Notes: a model not told the origin generated them from the sequence alone. A DNA stretch of 64,000 nucleotides from Rhynchopus euleeides (GCA_963210315.1 OY723267.1:62001-126000); one strand, 5' to 3'. Shown: positions 41,540-51,500, counted from the stretch's first letter. Translations and numbers: made by a program.

Positions 41540-41793
41540 CTGGCTGTGTTGTGTAGCCTGTCCTGCAGTAGGACAACCAATGAGGAAGTCCAGTAATGTC
41601 CGACCCACAAAGCTACAGTGTCAAGCACCCCCGCCCCTCCCCCTCACTCCCCCTTGCCTCCTCCACTGTTTCTGTGCATATTTTGTGGTCACCACCACCA
41701 CCACCACCACCACCACCACCATCCTACTACAGGTTGTCATCCTACACAAATATGATGATGAACAAGTCCGTCTTCGAACTGCAGTAGCAGCAG
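41540..41793 (+). other. Spacer between the two island genes with an (ACC)10 microsatellite
   Basis: A C/T-rich spacer of 254 bases. It holds ten perfect ACC repeats at 41691-41720, followed by CTACTACAG then GTTGTC, which resembles an acceptor directly followed by a donor (41732/41733). The sequence ending GCAGTAGCAGCAG just before the ATG at 41794 also looks like a 3' splice site, so the downstream gene may have an upstream exon here. I see no clear promoter. Confidence 0.5.
41691..41720. repeat. (ACC)10 microsatellite
   Basis: Ten uninterrupted ACC triplets between the two island genes. In one frame they encode a proline run, but that frame stops at 41785 and has no other support as coding. 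Confidence 0.9.
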
Positions 41794-43536
41794 ATGCCGC
41801 TTCGTCATCAGTGCAGCCGCTGCCTGCGGCAAGTCATCGACCTGAAGAAGCATCAACTGAGGTCAAAGACATGCCAAAGAACCTGCCGGTACTGCCACGA
41901 ACCTTCTTCAACAACAACATCATGGCAGGTCCATGAGAGACACTGCACTTCCAAACCGGCTGCTCAGAACTGTTTCCCATGCGAGCGGTGCGGGAGACCC
42001 TTCGGCAGGCTGTCTGAACTGACGCTGCACCAACGCGCCTGCACTGCACCATGCCAGTGGTGCTTCGAAACAAAATATGACGGCAACAGGGAAAGGCACG
42101 AAGCGGTGTGTCCCTTCATCCACACAGGAGGAGCGCTGGACTGGCGGGCAAGGATCGATCCCTCCTCCGATGTCCCTGCCATCACAACGGCTGCGAAGCA
42201 CGTCTACCTCCAGAGGGTGGGCTTCGGAAGGGTCCTCTTCAAGAACACCCCTCCTGCATCGGATCCCTCGGATTCTCTTCCCCCAGGTTCGCTGCTTGGA
42301 ATCACTGGATGGGAAAAGAGAAGGATGCAGGAGCTGGGGGCAGAAGTTGCAGCGCTCGACCTCGATGACAGCCAGCTGCACCTTGCATCCTCGATTGCAG
42401 CCGACATCCTGCATCACCAGCTGGATAACCACCCCGAGCTCTTCGCAGAGCGCATCGACAGGATCCGGAGGTTCCTCCATGCCCTGCAGCAGTCAGCGCC
42501 CTTGGATACGACAAAGTTCCGCGGTGCGTGCCGTCTGGAGGACTTTGTCGATGGCAGTGTCACAGCGGACTACCTCGGGGCGGTCGTGCCCTGCTCCGCT
42601 TGCGATGCGCTTCTCTTCCCATTTGAGATCCAGCGCAACTCGACCAAGGGGAGGTTCTGCTGCAAGGGCGGTTCCCTCAAGCTGGACCCGATCCAATACG
42701 TCAACGACACCCACGAAGCCGACTTCTCCACACAGGAGTTCCGTGACAACGCCTACATCATCAACAGCTACTTTCAGCTTGCTGTTGCCAGGCATTCCGC
42801 GCACAAGAGCTTCGCGGGGATGTCCGGGCTGCGCACGGTGACGCTGAAGGGCGTCGGGGTGAAGAAGCTTCTGTCTGTGGCATCCGATGCACAGGTCCGC
42901 CGGAAGCAGTGGATCTTTGCTGGGGAAGACACTGCCGCCTCTGTCATCGAGGGGCTCGGTGGTGCCAAACGGAAGACGTCCATCCTCCACCTCTACCCTG
43001 TCGTTGAGCAGCTCCTCCTGACACACAACGAGTACGTCCGTGTGTACAAGTCCGCTGGGAACCTCCTCGACAACACCAACCACTCCAACACCAGCATCCT
43101 CATCCATCTCGATGAGGTGCGAGGGCAGGAGAAGAAGGGCGACGAGTACGACAACGCCTTTGCGCGCCAGGAGCTGCGAGCAGTCTACACCGTCGACAAG
43201 GGGGAGCAGCGCCACGGTCTGCCCGAGTGGAGCGCCTACAACCTCTGTGGTGGGGAGGAAAAGGTGGTGAACTACATGTCTCGGTTCTGGGAGCCGATGA
43301 TGTTTCCTCTCATCCACATCCGTGCAACCAGCAGCGTTGGCTGGCGTGTCTACAAGGAAGCTGACGGGCTGCAGGACGGGCAGTACTCCAAGGTCTCCGC
43401 GCAGGACTACGGGGCCTTCCACCTCTTCCACCGGCACAACAAGCCGAACCCAGCGCTGGCCATGAAGAAGCTGACGGAGCTGTTCATCCTGCAGATGGCT
43501 CTTCTTGACTGTTCTTGTTCCTCAAGAGAACAGTGA
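41794..43536 (+). CDS. Zinc-finger protein with Helitron-like N-terminal module; Rep and helicase absent
   Basis: Open frame of 580 aa. The start is the first ATG after an in-frame stop at 41785, in a weak context. Four C2HC zinc fingers open the protein: C7-C10-H20-C27, C31-C34-H47-C51, C63-C66-H79-C83 and C87-C90-H102-C106. From residue about 260 it follows the order of motifs I know from the region before the HUH Rep domain of Helitron proteins: a C267-x2-C270 pair with FE, CC289-290 with GG, FRDNAYIINSYF (316-327), QWIFAGED (372-379), NEYVRVYKSA (412-421), RFWEPMMFP (497-505) then GW (516-517), and SAQDYGAFHLFHR (535-547). Homology ends about where the Helitron_like_N domain would continue. 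No HUH motif, catalytic Tyr or Pif1 helicase follows in any frame, so it cannot be a complete transposase. It may be a decayed 5' fragment or a repurposed DNA-binding module. A probable intron near the end (43482-43533) would join it to exons ending at 44090, giving 731 aa. The family call is from motif memory, not a search. Confidence 0.75.
   Translation: MPLRHQCSRCLRQVIDLKKHQLRSKTCQRTCRYCHEPSSTTTSWQVHERHCTSKPAAQNCFPCERCGRPFGRLSELTLHQRACTAPCQWCFETKYDGNRERHEAVCPFIHTGGALDWRARIDPSSDVPAITTAAKHVYLQRVGFGRVLFKNTPPASDPSDSLPPGSLLGITGWEKRRMQELGAEVAALDLDDSQLHLASSIAADILHHQLDNHPELFAERIDRIRRFLHALQQSAPLDTTKFRGACRLEDFVDGSVTADYLGAVVPCSACDALLFPFEIQRNSTKGRFCCKGGSLKLDPIQYVNDTHEADFSTQEFRDNAYIINSYFQLAVARHSAHKSFAGMSGLRTVTLKGVGVKKLLSVASDAQVRRKQWIFAGEDTAASVIEGLGGAKRKTSILHLYPVVEQLLLTHNEYVRVYKSAGNLLDNTNHSNTSILIHLDEVRGQEKKGDEYDNAFARQELRAVYTVDKGEQRHGLPEWSAYNLCGGEEKVVNYMSRFWEPMMFPLIHIRATSSVGWRVYKEADGLQDGQYSKVSAQDYGAFHLFHRHNKPNPALAMKKLTELFILQMALLDCSCSSREQ
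43482..43533 (+). other. Predicted 52-nt intron joining the Helitron-like frame to downstream exons
   Basis: It starts GTTCAT, has a conspicuous pyrimidine-rich tract (CTCTTCTTGACTGTTCTTG) unlike the flanking coding DNA, and ends GAACAG. Removal is in phase 2 and moves the 580-aa frame into a coding-like frame that has no ATG of its own until 43757, so that frame needs an upstream exon. The donor is weak. A single-base frameshift near 43500 is the main alternative. Confidence 0.4.
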
Positions 43537-44090
43537 CAAGGCTCCACAACCGAACAAGGAGGAGATCAACGTGCAGGATCTTCTGGCAAGTCTGTACAGC
43601 ATCAGCTGGCCTCTGTCAGCACTGGAGCCGGCCGGCGACAATCCCGAGCTGCCGGCTGTCTGTCCTGAGAGCAAAGAGGGAGAAGAACAGGCTGACGACG
43701 GTGCCGAGCTGACAGCTGTGTCTCGCCCTCTTCTGTCCTCACTCCTGACCCCTCGGATGGGAACAGAAGAGCCTGGAAGACGCGTGCGTGTTGAAACAGT
43801 CACAAGATACGAGAAGAGGTGGGACGACGAGGTATGCCATGCACACACAATTCGATACTCGATCACCACACACCAAACAGATCGTCTGCAAGAGATGTCT
43901 CTTTGCCTTCAAAAACACCGCCGCATACAACAAGCACAAGGAGGGGTGCCTCCAGTTCTGCAGATCATGCGGAGCGGTTGTCGGCAGGAAAAGCCACAAG
44001 TGCCGTGCTGGAACGAAGCGGAAGCATGAGAGGGACAGACGGTTCCTCAAGGGGCGGGACATGTGGGAGGTCAGGTGGGGGACGCCATAA
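43534..44090 (+). CDS. Downstream exons: acidic linker and C-terminal C2HC zinc fingers
   Basis: Exon 43534-43831 encodes about 99 residues, Glu/Asp/Pro/Leu-rich and without a recognised domain, read in a frame open from 43475 that lacks an early ATG. A 49-nt intron (43832-43880) then joins in phase 0 to 43881-44090, which encodes 69 aa and ends at TAA. The last exon carries a finger CX2CX12HX3C (starting VCKRCLF), with the same spacing as two of the N-terminal fingers of the preceding frame. A compact Cys/His cluster (CRSCGAVVGRKSHKC) and a Lys/Arg-rich tail follow. The shared finger type and reading-frame continuity favour one gene with the Helitron-like frame (41794-43481 + 43534-43831 + 43881-44090 = 731 aa). 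A separate gene fragment is the alternative. Confidence 0.5.
43832..43880 (+). other. Predicted 49-nt intron in the zinc-finger gene
   Basis: The donor is GAG followed by GTATGC, a good consensus, and the acceptor is CCAAACAG. Exon 1 ends on a complete codon (phase 0) and exon 2 opens directly in the zinc-finger frame (ATC GTC TGC AAG). This is the strongest of the three intron candidates and the main support for short introns in this genome. Confidence 0.7.
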
Positions 44091-44505
44091 AAACACGGTG
44101 TGTGTGATGTAAAAATACAATAGCAAAAAATATACAAAAGGTTGCACCGCCGAAGGTAATCGACAACACATCAGGGTATTGTTGATGCACGCAGCTGAAG
44201 GCGTGTGACTTGGGAAGGAGAGAGGGAGGGGGCCGGGAAAAGGAAAAATAAAAAAGAAACTGAAAGCACTACACCAACCGGCTCGATACCTGGGAGTGTC
44301 AAAAAGGGGGCGTCCGTTTTGGCCAACGGGTGAAATGAGCAGCCACAGAATCAAGCGACAGAGAAGTGACAGACAAGACACGTCCGACCCAGCCCCCTCC
44401 CCACGAAGGCATCGAAAGACGACACACAAATACAGCAACACACTGACACCAAGCAAACTCCTACCACCAGCGCAGGAAGGTAGCAACGGGTGCTTACACT
44501 TCTAG
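44091..44505 (+). other. 3' flank of the zinc-finger gene; no gene seen
   Basis: About 415 bases without a credible coding frame. It contains A-rich stretches and one AATAAA at 44247-44252 that could serve as a polyadenylation signal about 160 bases after the stop. It becomes AC-rich toward the right and ends in CTAG at 44502-44505, where the 8-mer tract begins. Confidence 0.4.
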
Positions 44506-44567
44506 TGCGGGTTTGCGGGTTTGCGGGTTTGCGGGTTTGCGGGTTTGCGGGTTTGCGGGTTTGCGGG
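44506..44567 (+). repeat. Short telomere-like tract, (TTTGCGGG)7 plus a partial copy
   Basis: Seven perfect TTTGCGGG copies (44512-44567), preceded by a partial TGCGGG, lie exactly between the island and family B. The tract joins the satellite at GGGTTATTATACTG, where a normal unit reads GAGGGTTATTATACTG, so the junction has GGGTT microhomology. It is the same 8-mer as the long array at 48584, in the same orientation. Confidence 0.97.
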
Positions 44568-47500
44568 TTATTATACTGTATTGCGGATTTGCGGGTAATT
44601 TCGGTGCGGGAACCGGAGCCCATCCTCTTCGACGACTCATGAATCGTGCGGGTGCACCGTGTAACGTACGGAATCCATCTAGGGCCCAGTCTTGAAAAAC
44701 TTTTTTTTTGGCGACAACCTTTTTTATTTTTTTGGGTCAAAACATGTGAAAAATGGGTTCCTAAGGGAAATCCCTGCTATTTTCCCGGTTTGGGCCACGC
44801 AGCCAACATGAACGAATTTGCAAAAAACTGATGACCGTTTTCGATCCTGACATCGTGGGTATACCGGGGAATTCACGATAAAAAAAATCGACAAAAAAGT
44901 CGGAGTGCACGATATTTTGCCACTGTAGGTGAAGTACCCACTTTTCCCCTTTGCCAAACAGGGAAAATGTCTTTTTATAAATTTCTCCTAAACGAATCTT
45001 CGAATTTTTGATCGTAACCGGCCGCAGTTGAAAATTTACTGGACCGCGGAATCCGAGAACATCGATCAGTTTTCACAGAAATTAGTAGAAGATATTTCAG
45101 AAATTTTTCACCCATTTACGGTTGAGGGTTATTATACTGTATTGCGGATTTGCGGGTAATTTCGGTGCGGGAACCGGAGCCCATCCTCTTCGACGACTCA
45201 TGAATCGTGCGGGTGCACCGTGTAACGTACGGAATCCATCTAGGGCCCAGTCTTGAAAAACTTTTTTTTTGGCGACAACCTTTTTTATTTTTTTGGGTCA
45301 AAACATGTGAAAAATGGGTTCCTAAGGGAAATCCCTGCTATTTTCCCGGTTTGGGCCACGCAGCCAACATGAACGAATTTGCAAAAAACTGATGACCGTT
45401 TTCGATCCTGACATCGTGGGTATACCGGGGAATTCACGATAAAAAAAATCGACAAAAAAGTCGGAGTGCACGATATTTTGCCACTGTAGGTGAAGTACCC
45501 ACTTTTCCCCTTTGCCAAACAGGGAAAATGTCTTTTTATAAATTTCTCCTGAACGGATCTTCGAATTTTTGATCGTAACCGGCCGCAGTTGAAAATTTAC
45601 TGGACCGCGGAATCCGAGAACATCGATCAGTTTTCACAGAAATTAGTAGAAGATATTTCAGAAATTTTTCACCCATTTACGGTTGAGGGTTATTATACTG
45701 TATTGCGGATTTGCGGGTAATTTCGGTGCGGGAACCGGAGCCCATCCTCTTCGACGACTCATGAATCGTGCGGGTGCACCGTGTAACGTACGGAATCCAT
45801 CTAGGGCCCAGTCTTGAAAAACCTTTTTTTTGGCGACAACCTTTTTTATTTTTTTGGGTCAAAACATGTGAAAAATGGGTTCCTAAGGGAAATCCCTGCT
45901 ATTTTCCCGGTTTGGGCCACGCAGCCAACATGAACGAATTTGCAAAAAACTGATGACCGTTTTCGATCCTGACATCGTGGGTATACCGGGGAATTCACGA
46001 TAAAAAAAATCGACAAAAAAGTCGGAGTGCACGATATTTTGCCACTGTAGGTGAAGTACCCACTTTTCCCCTTTGCCAAACAGGGAAAATGTCTTTTTAT
46101 AAATTTCTCCTAAACGAATCTTCGAATTTTTGATCGTAACCGGCCGCAGTTGAAAATTTACTGGACCGCGGAATCCGAGAACATCGATCAGTTTTCACAG
46201 AAATTAGTAGAAGATATTTCAGAAATTTTTCACCCATTTACGGTTGAGGGTTATTATATTATACTGTATTGCGGATTTGCGGGTAATTTCGGTGCGGGAA
46301 CCGGAGCCCATCCTCTTCGACGACTCATGAATCGTGCGGGTGCACCGTGTAACGTACGGAATCCATCTAGGGCCCAGTCTTGAAAAACTTTTTTTTTGGC
46401 GACAACCTTTTTTATTTTTTTGGGTCAAAACATGTGAAAAATGGGTTCCTAAGGGAAATCCCTGCTATTTTCCCGGTTTGGGCCACGCAGCCAACATGAA
46501 CGAATTTGCAAAAAACTGATGACCGTTTTCGATCCTGACATCGTGGGTATACCGGGGAATTCACGATAAAAAAAATCGACAAAAAAGTCGGAGTGCACGA
46601 TATTTTGCCACTGTAGGTGAAGTACCCACTTTTCCCCTTTGCCAAACAGGGAAAATGTCTTTTTATAAATTTCTCCTAAACGAATCTTCGAATTTTTGAT
46701 CGTAACCGGCCGCAGTTGAAAATTTACTGGACCGCGGAATCCGAGAACATCGATCAGTTTTCACAGAAATTAGTAGAAGATATTTCAGAAATTTTTCACC
46801 CATTTACGGTTGAGGGTTATTATACTGTATTGCGGATTTGCGGGTAATTTCGGTGCGGGAACCGGAGCCCATCCTCTTCGACGACTCATGAATCGTGCGG
46901 GTGCACCGTGTAACGTACGGAATCCATCTAGGGCCCAGTCTTGAAAAACTTTTTTTTTGGCGACAACCTTTTTTATTTTTTTGGGTCAAAACATGTGAAA
47001 AATGGGTTCCTAAGGGAAATCCCTGCTATTTTCCCGGTTTGGGCCACGCAGCCAACATGAACGAATTTGCAAAAAACTGATGACCGTTTTCGATCCTGAC
47101 ATCGTGGGTATACCGGGGAATTCACGATAAAAAAAATCGACAAAAAAGTCGGAGTGCACGATATTTTGCCACTGTAGGTGAAGTACCCACTTTTCCCCTT
47201 TGCCAAACAGGGAAAATGTCTTTTTATAAATTTCTCCTGAACGGATCTTCGAATTTTTGATCGTAACCGGCCGCAGTTGAAAATTTACTGGACCGCGGAA
47301 TCCGAGAACATCGATCAGTTTTCACAGAAATTAGTAGAAGATATTTCAGAAATTTTTCACCCATTTACGGTTGAGGGTTATTATACTGTATTGCGGATTT
47401 GCGGGTAATTTCGGTGCGGGAACCGGAGCCCATCCTCTTCGACGACTCATGAATCGTGCGGGTGCACCGTGTAACGTACGGAATCCATCTAGGGCCCAGT

Positions 47501-48383
47501 CTTGAAAAACTTTTTTTTTGGCGACAACCTTTTTTATTTTTTTGGGTCAAAACATGTGAAAAATGGGTTCCTAAGGGAAATCCCTGCTATTTTCCCGGTT
47601 TGGGCCACGCAGCCAACATGAACGAATTTGCAAAAAACTGATGACCGTTTTCGATCCTGACATCGTGGGTATACCGGGGAATTCACGATAAAAAAAATCG
47701 ACAAAAAAGTCGGAGTGCACGATATTTTGCCACTGTAGGTGAAGTACCCACTTTTCCCCTTTGCCAAACAGGGAAAATGTCTTTTTATAAATTTCTCCTA
47801 AACGAATCTTCGAATTTTTGATCGTAACCGGCCGCAGTTGAAAATTTACTGGACCGCGGAATCCGAGAACATCGATCAGTTTTCACAGAAATTAGTAGAA
47901 GATATTTCAGAAATTTTTCACCCATTTACGGTTGAGGGTTATTATACTGTATTGCGGATTTGCGGGTAATTTCGGTGCGGGAACCGGAGCCCATCCTCTT
48001 CGACGACTCATGAATCGTGCGGGTGCACCGTGTAACGTACGGAATCCATCTAGGGCCCAGTCTTGAAAAACTTTTTTTTTGGCGACAACCTTTTTTATTT
48101 TTTTGGGTCAAAACATGTGAAAAATGGGTTCCTAAGGGAAATCCCTGCTATTTTCCCGGTTTGGGCCACGCAGCCAACATGAACGAATTTGCAAAAAACT
48201 GATGACCGTTTTCGATCCTGACATCGTGGGTATACCGGGGAATTCACGATAAAAAAAATCGACAAAAAAGTCGGAGTGCACGATATTTTGCCACTGTAGG
48301 TGAAGTACCCACTTTTCCCCTTTGCCAAACAGGGAAAATGTCTTTTTATAAATTTCTCCTAAACGAATCTTCGAATTTTTGAT
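44568..48383 (+). repeat. Sister satellite, family B (about 6.8 units)
   Basis: The unit is 561 bp and aligns base for base with family A over most of its length. A block of about 115 bp (44612-44726 in the first unit) is strongly diverged: CCGGAGCCCATCCTCTTCG replaces the A sequence, TAGGGCCCAG replaces TAGATAGTGG, and GGCGACAACC replaces the TTCGAAAATTCG region. Elsewhere only scattered changes are seen (GCAAAAAAC, CGACAAAAAAGTCG, TTTTTATAAAT, CCGCAGTTG, CAGTTTTCAC). CCTAAACGAATC (x) and CCTGAACGGATC (y) units run x y x x y x x, suggesting a 1683-bp trimer. One unit is 566 bp. The array is cut by the assembly gap in mid-unit. Confidence 0.97.
46258..46262 (+). other. 5-bp tandem duplication (ATTAT) in one family B unit
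   Basis: The usual GGGTTATTATACTG reads GGGTTATTATATTATACTG here, a duplicated ATTAT that makes this unit 566 bp. It is the only length change I found in any satellite unit in the window. Confidence 0.95.
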
Positions 48384-48583
48384 NNNNNNNNNNNNNNNNN
48401 NNNNNNNNNNNNNNNNNNNNNNNNNNNNNNNNNNNNNNNNNNNNNNNNNNNNNNNNNNNNNNNNNNNNNNNNNNNNNNNNNNNNNNNNNNNNNNNNNNNN
48501 NNNNNNNNNNNNNNNNNNNNNNNNNNNNNNNNNNNNNNNNNNNNNNNNNNNNNNNNNNNNNNNNNNNNNNNNNNNNNNNNNNN
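48384..48583. other. Assembly gap, 200 N
   Basis: Exactly 200 N, a typical placeholder size. Left of it is a family B unit stopping in TTTTTGAT; right of it the 8-mer array is already in progress. The true distance, and whether the two sides are adjacent at all, is unknown. Confidence 1.
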
Positions 48584-51500
48584 GTTTGCGGGTTTGCGGG
48601 TTTGCGGGTTTGCGGGTTTGCGGGTTTGCGGGTTTGCGGGTTTGCGGGTTTGCGGGTTTGCGGGTTTGCGGGTTTGCGGGTTTGCGGGTTTGCGGGTTTG
48701 CGGGTTTGCGGGTTTGCGGGTTTGCGGGTTTGCGGGTTTGCGGGTTTGCGGGTTTGCGGGTTTGCGGGTTTGCGGGTTTGCGGGTTTGCGGGTTTGCGGG
48801 TTTGCGGGTTTGCGGGTTTGCGGGTTTGCGGGTTTGCGGGTTTGCGGGTTTGCGGGTTTGCGGGTTTGCGGGTTTGCGGGTTTGCGGGTTTGCGGGTTTG
48901 CGGGTTTGCGGGTTTGCGGGTTTGCGGGTTTGCGGGTTTGCGGGTTTGCGGGTTTGCGGGTTTGCGGGTTTGCGGGTTTGCGGGTTTGCGGGTTTGCGGG
49001 TTTGCGGGTTTGCGGGTTTGCGGGTTTGCGGGTTTGCGGGTTTGCGGGTTTGCGGGTTTGCGGGTTTGCGGGTTTGCGGGTTTGCGGGTTTGCGGGTTTG
49101 CGGGTTTGCGGGTTTGCGGGTTTGCGGGTTTGCGGGTTTGCGGGTTTGCGGGTTTGCGGGTTTGCGGGTTTGCGGGTTTGCGGGTTTGCGGGTTTGCGGG
49201 TTTGCGGGTTTGCGGGTTTGCGGGTTTGCGGGTTTGCGGGTTTGCGGGTTTGCGGGTTTGCGGGTTTGCGGGTTTGCGGGTTTGCGGGTTTGCGGGTTTG
49301 CGGGTTTGCGGGTTTGCGGGTTTGCGGGTTTGCGGGTTTGCGGGTTTGCGGGTTTGCGGGTTTGCGGGTTTGCGGGTTTGCGGGTTTGCGGGTTTGCGGG
49401 TTTGCGGGTTTGCGGGTTTGCGGGTTTGCGGGTTTGCGGGTTTGCGGGTTTGCGGGTTTGCGGGTTTGCGGGTTTGCGGGTTTGCGGGTTTGCGGGTTTG
49501 CGGGTTTGCGGGTTTGCGGGTTTGCGGGTTTGCGGGTTTGCGGGTTTGCGGGTTTGCGGGTTTGCGGGTTTGCGGGTTTGCGGGTTTGCGGGTTTGCGGG
49601 TTTGCGGGTTTGCGGGTTTGCGGGTTTGCGGGTTTGCGGGTTTGCGGGTTTGCGGGTTTGCGGGTTTGCGGGTTTGCGGGTTTGCGGGTTTGCGGGTTTG
49701 CGGGTTTGCGGGTTTGCGGGTTTGCGGGTTTGCGGGTTTGCGGGTTTGCGGGTTTGCGGGTTTGCGGGTTTGCGGGTTTGCGGGTTTGCGGGTTTGCGGG
49801 TTTGCGGGTTTGCGGGTTTGCGGGTTTGCGGGTTTGCGGGTTTGCGGGTTTGCGGGTTTGCGGGTTTGCGGGTTTGCGGGTTTGCGGGTTTGCGGGTTTG
49901 CGGGTTTGCGGGTTTGCGGGTTTGCGGGTTTGCGGGTTTGCGGGTTTGCGGGTTTGCGGGTTTGCGGGTTTGCGGGTTTGCGGGTTTGCGGGTTTGCGGG
50001 TTTGCGGGTTTGCGGGTTTGCGGGTTTGCGGGTTTGCGGGTTTGCGGGTTTGCGGGTTTGCGGGTTTGCGGGTTTGCGGGTTTGCGGGTTTGCGGGTTTG
50101 CGGGTTTGCGGGTTTGCGGGTTTGCGGGTTTGCGGGTTTGCGGGTTTGCGGGTTTGCGGGTTTGCGGGTTTGCGGGTTTGCGGGTTTGCGGGTTTGCGGG
50201 TTTGCGGGTTTGCGGGTTTGCGGGTTTGCGGGTTTGCGGGTTTGCGGGTTTGCGGGTTTGCGGGTTTGCGGGTTTGCGGGTTTGCGGGTTTGCGGGTTTG
50301 CGGGTTTGCGGGTTTGCGGGTTTGCGGGTTTGCGGGTTTGCGGGTTTGCGGGTTTGCGGGTTTGCGGGTTTGCGGGTTTGCGGGTTTGCGGGTTTGCGGG
50401 TTTGCGGGTTTGCGGGTTTGCGGGTTTGCGGGTTTGCGGGTTTGCGGGTTTGCGGGTTTGCGGGTTTGCGGGTTTGCGGGTTTGCGGGTTTGCGGGTTTG
50501 CGGGTTTGCGGGTTTGCGGGTTTGCGGGTTTGCGGGTTTGCGGGTTTGCGGGTTTGCGGGTTTGCGGGTTTGCGGGTTTGCGGGTTTGCGGGTTTGCGGG
50601 TTTGCGGGTTTGCGGGTTTGCGGGTTTGCGGGTTTGCGGGTTTGCGGGTTTGCGGGTTTGCGGGTTTGCGGGTTTGCGGGTTTGCGGGTTTGCGGGTTTG
50701 CGGGTTTGCGGGTTTGCGGGTTTGCGGGTTTGCGGGTTTGCGGGTTTGCGGGTTTGCGGGTTTGCGGGTTTGCGGGTTTGCGGGTTTGCGGGTTTGCGGG
50801 TTTGCGGGTTTGCGGGTTTGCGGGTTTGCGGGTTTGCGGGTTTGCGGGTTTGCGGGTTTGCGGGTTTGCGGGTTTGCGGGTTTGCGGGTTTGCGGGTTTG
50901 CGGGTTTGCGGGTTTGCGGGTTTGCGGGTTTGCGGGTTTGCGGGTTTGCGGGTTTGCGGGTTTGCGGGTTTGCGGGTTTGCGGGTTTGCGGGTTTGCGGG
51001 TTTGCGGGTTTGCGGGTTTGCGGGTTTGCGGGTTTGCGGGTTTGCGGGTTTGCGGGTTTGCGGGTTTGCGGGTTTGCGGGTTTGCGGGTTTGCGGGTTTG
51101 CGGGTTTGCGGGTTTGCGGGTTTGCGGGTTTGCGGGTTTGCGGGTTTGCGGGTTTGCGGGTTTGCGGGTTTGCGGGTTTGCGGGTTTGCGGGTTTGCGGG
51201 TTTGCGGGTTTGCGGGTTTGCGGGTTTGCGGGTTTGCGGGTTTGCGGGTTTGCGGGTTTGCGGGTTTGCGGGTTTGCGGGTTTGCGGGTTTGCGGGTTTG
51301 CGGGTTTGCGGGTTTGCGGGTTTGCGGGTTTGCGGGTTTGCGGGTTTGCGGGTTTGCGGGTTTGCGGGTTTGCGGGTTTGCGGGTTTGCGGGTTTGCGGG
51401 TTTGCGGGTTTGCGGGTTTGCGGGTTTGCGGGTTTGCGGGTTTGCGGGTTTGCGGGTTTGCGGGTTTGCGGGTTTGCGGGTTTGCGGGTTTGCGGGTTTG

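Larger units (their letters stand above)
40046..44505 (+). mobile_element. Single-copy gene island in the satellite, possibly a degraded Helitron-like element
   Basis: About 4.5 kb of non-satellite, GC-rich sequence. The left edge is abrupt: a family A unit stops right after TATATAAA at 40045 and does not resume. The right edge passes through a short TTTGCGGG tract into family B, so the island separates two satellite families. It holds two + strand gene models, the second resembling Helitron N-terminal protein. The island ends in CTAG followed by T (44502-44506), which fits the CTRR end of canonical Helitrons, and a weak 5-bp stem (44461-44465 with 44479-44483) lies 18 bases before it. These end signals are short enough to occur by chance. 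I see no convincing 5' terminus, terminal inverted repeats, or target duplication. It could instead be an ordinary chromosomal segment caught between arrays. Confidence 0.4.

Noticed and set aside
42493-43437. Open frame of 314 codons on the minus strand
   Set aside because: It is antisense to the Helitron-like gene, whose + strand frame has zinc fingers and ordered family motifs. The minus frame has none and is a GC-rich shadow.
43505-44029. Single 174-codon frame read straight through from 43505
   Set aside because: It starts at a TTG, and after 43831 it reads out of the zinc-finger frame into unlikely sequence. Splicing at the GTATGC donor gives a better protein.
40046-44505. LTR retrotransposon or cut-and-paste DNA transposon
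   Set aside because: No long terminal repeats, reverse transcriptase or integrase motifs, DDE pattern, or matching terminal inverted repeats were seen at the island ends.
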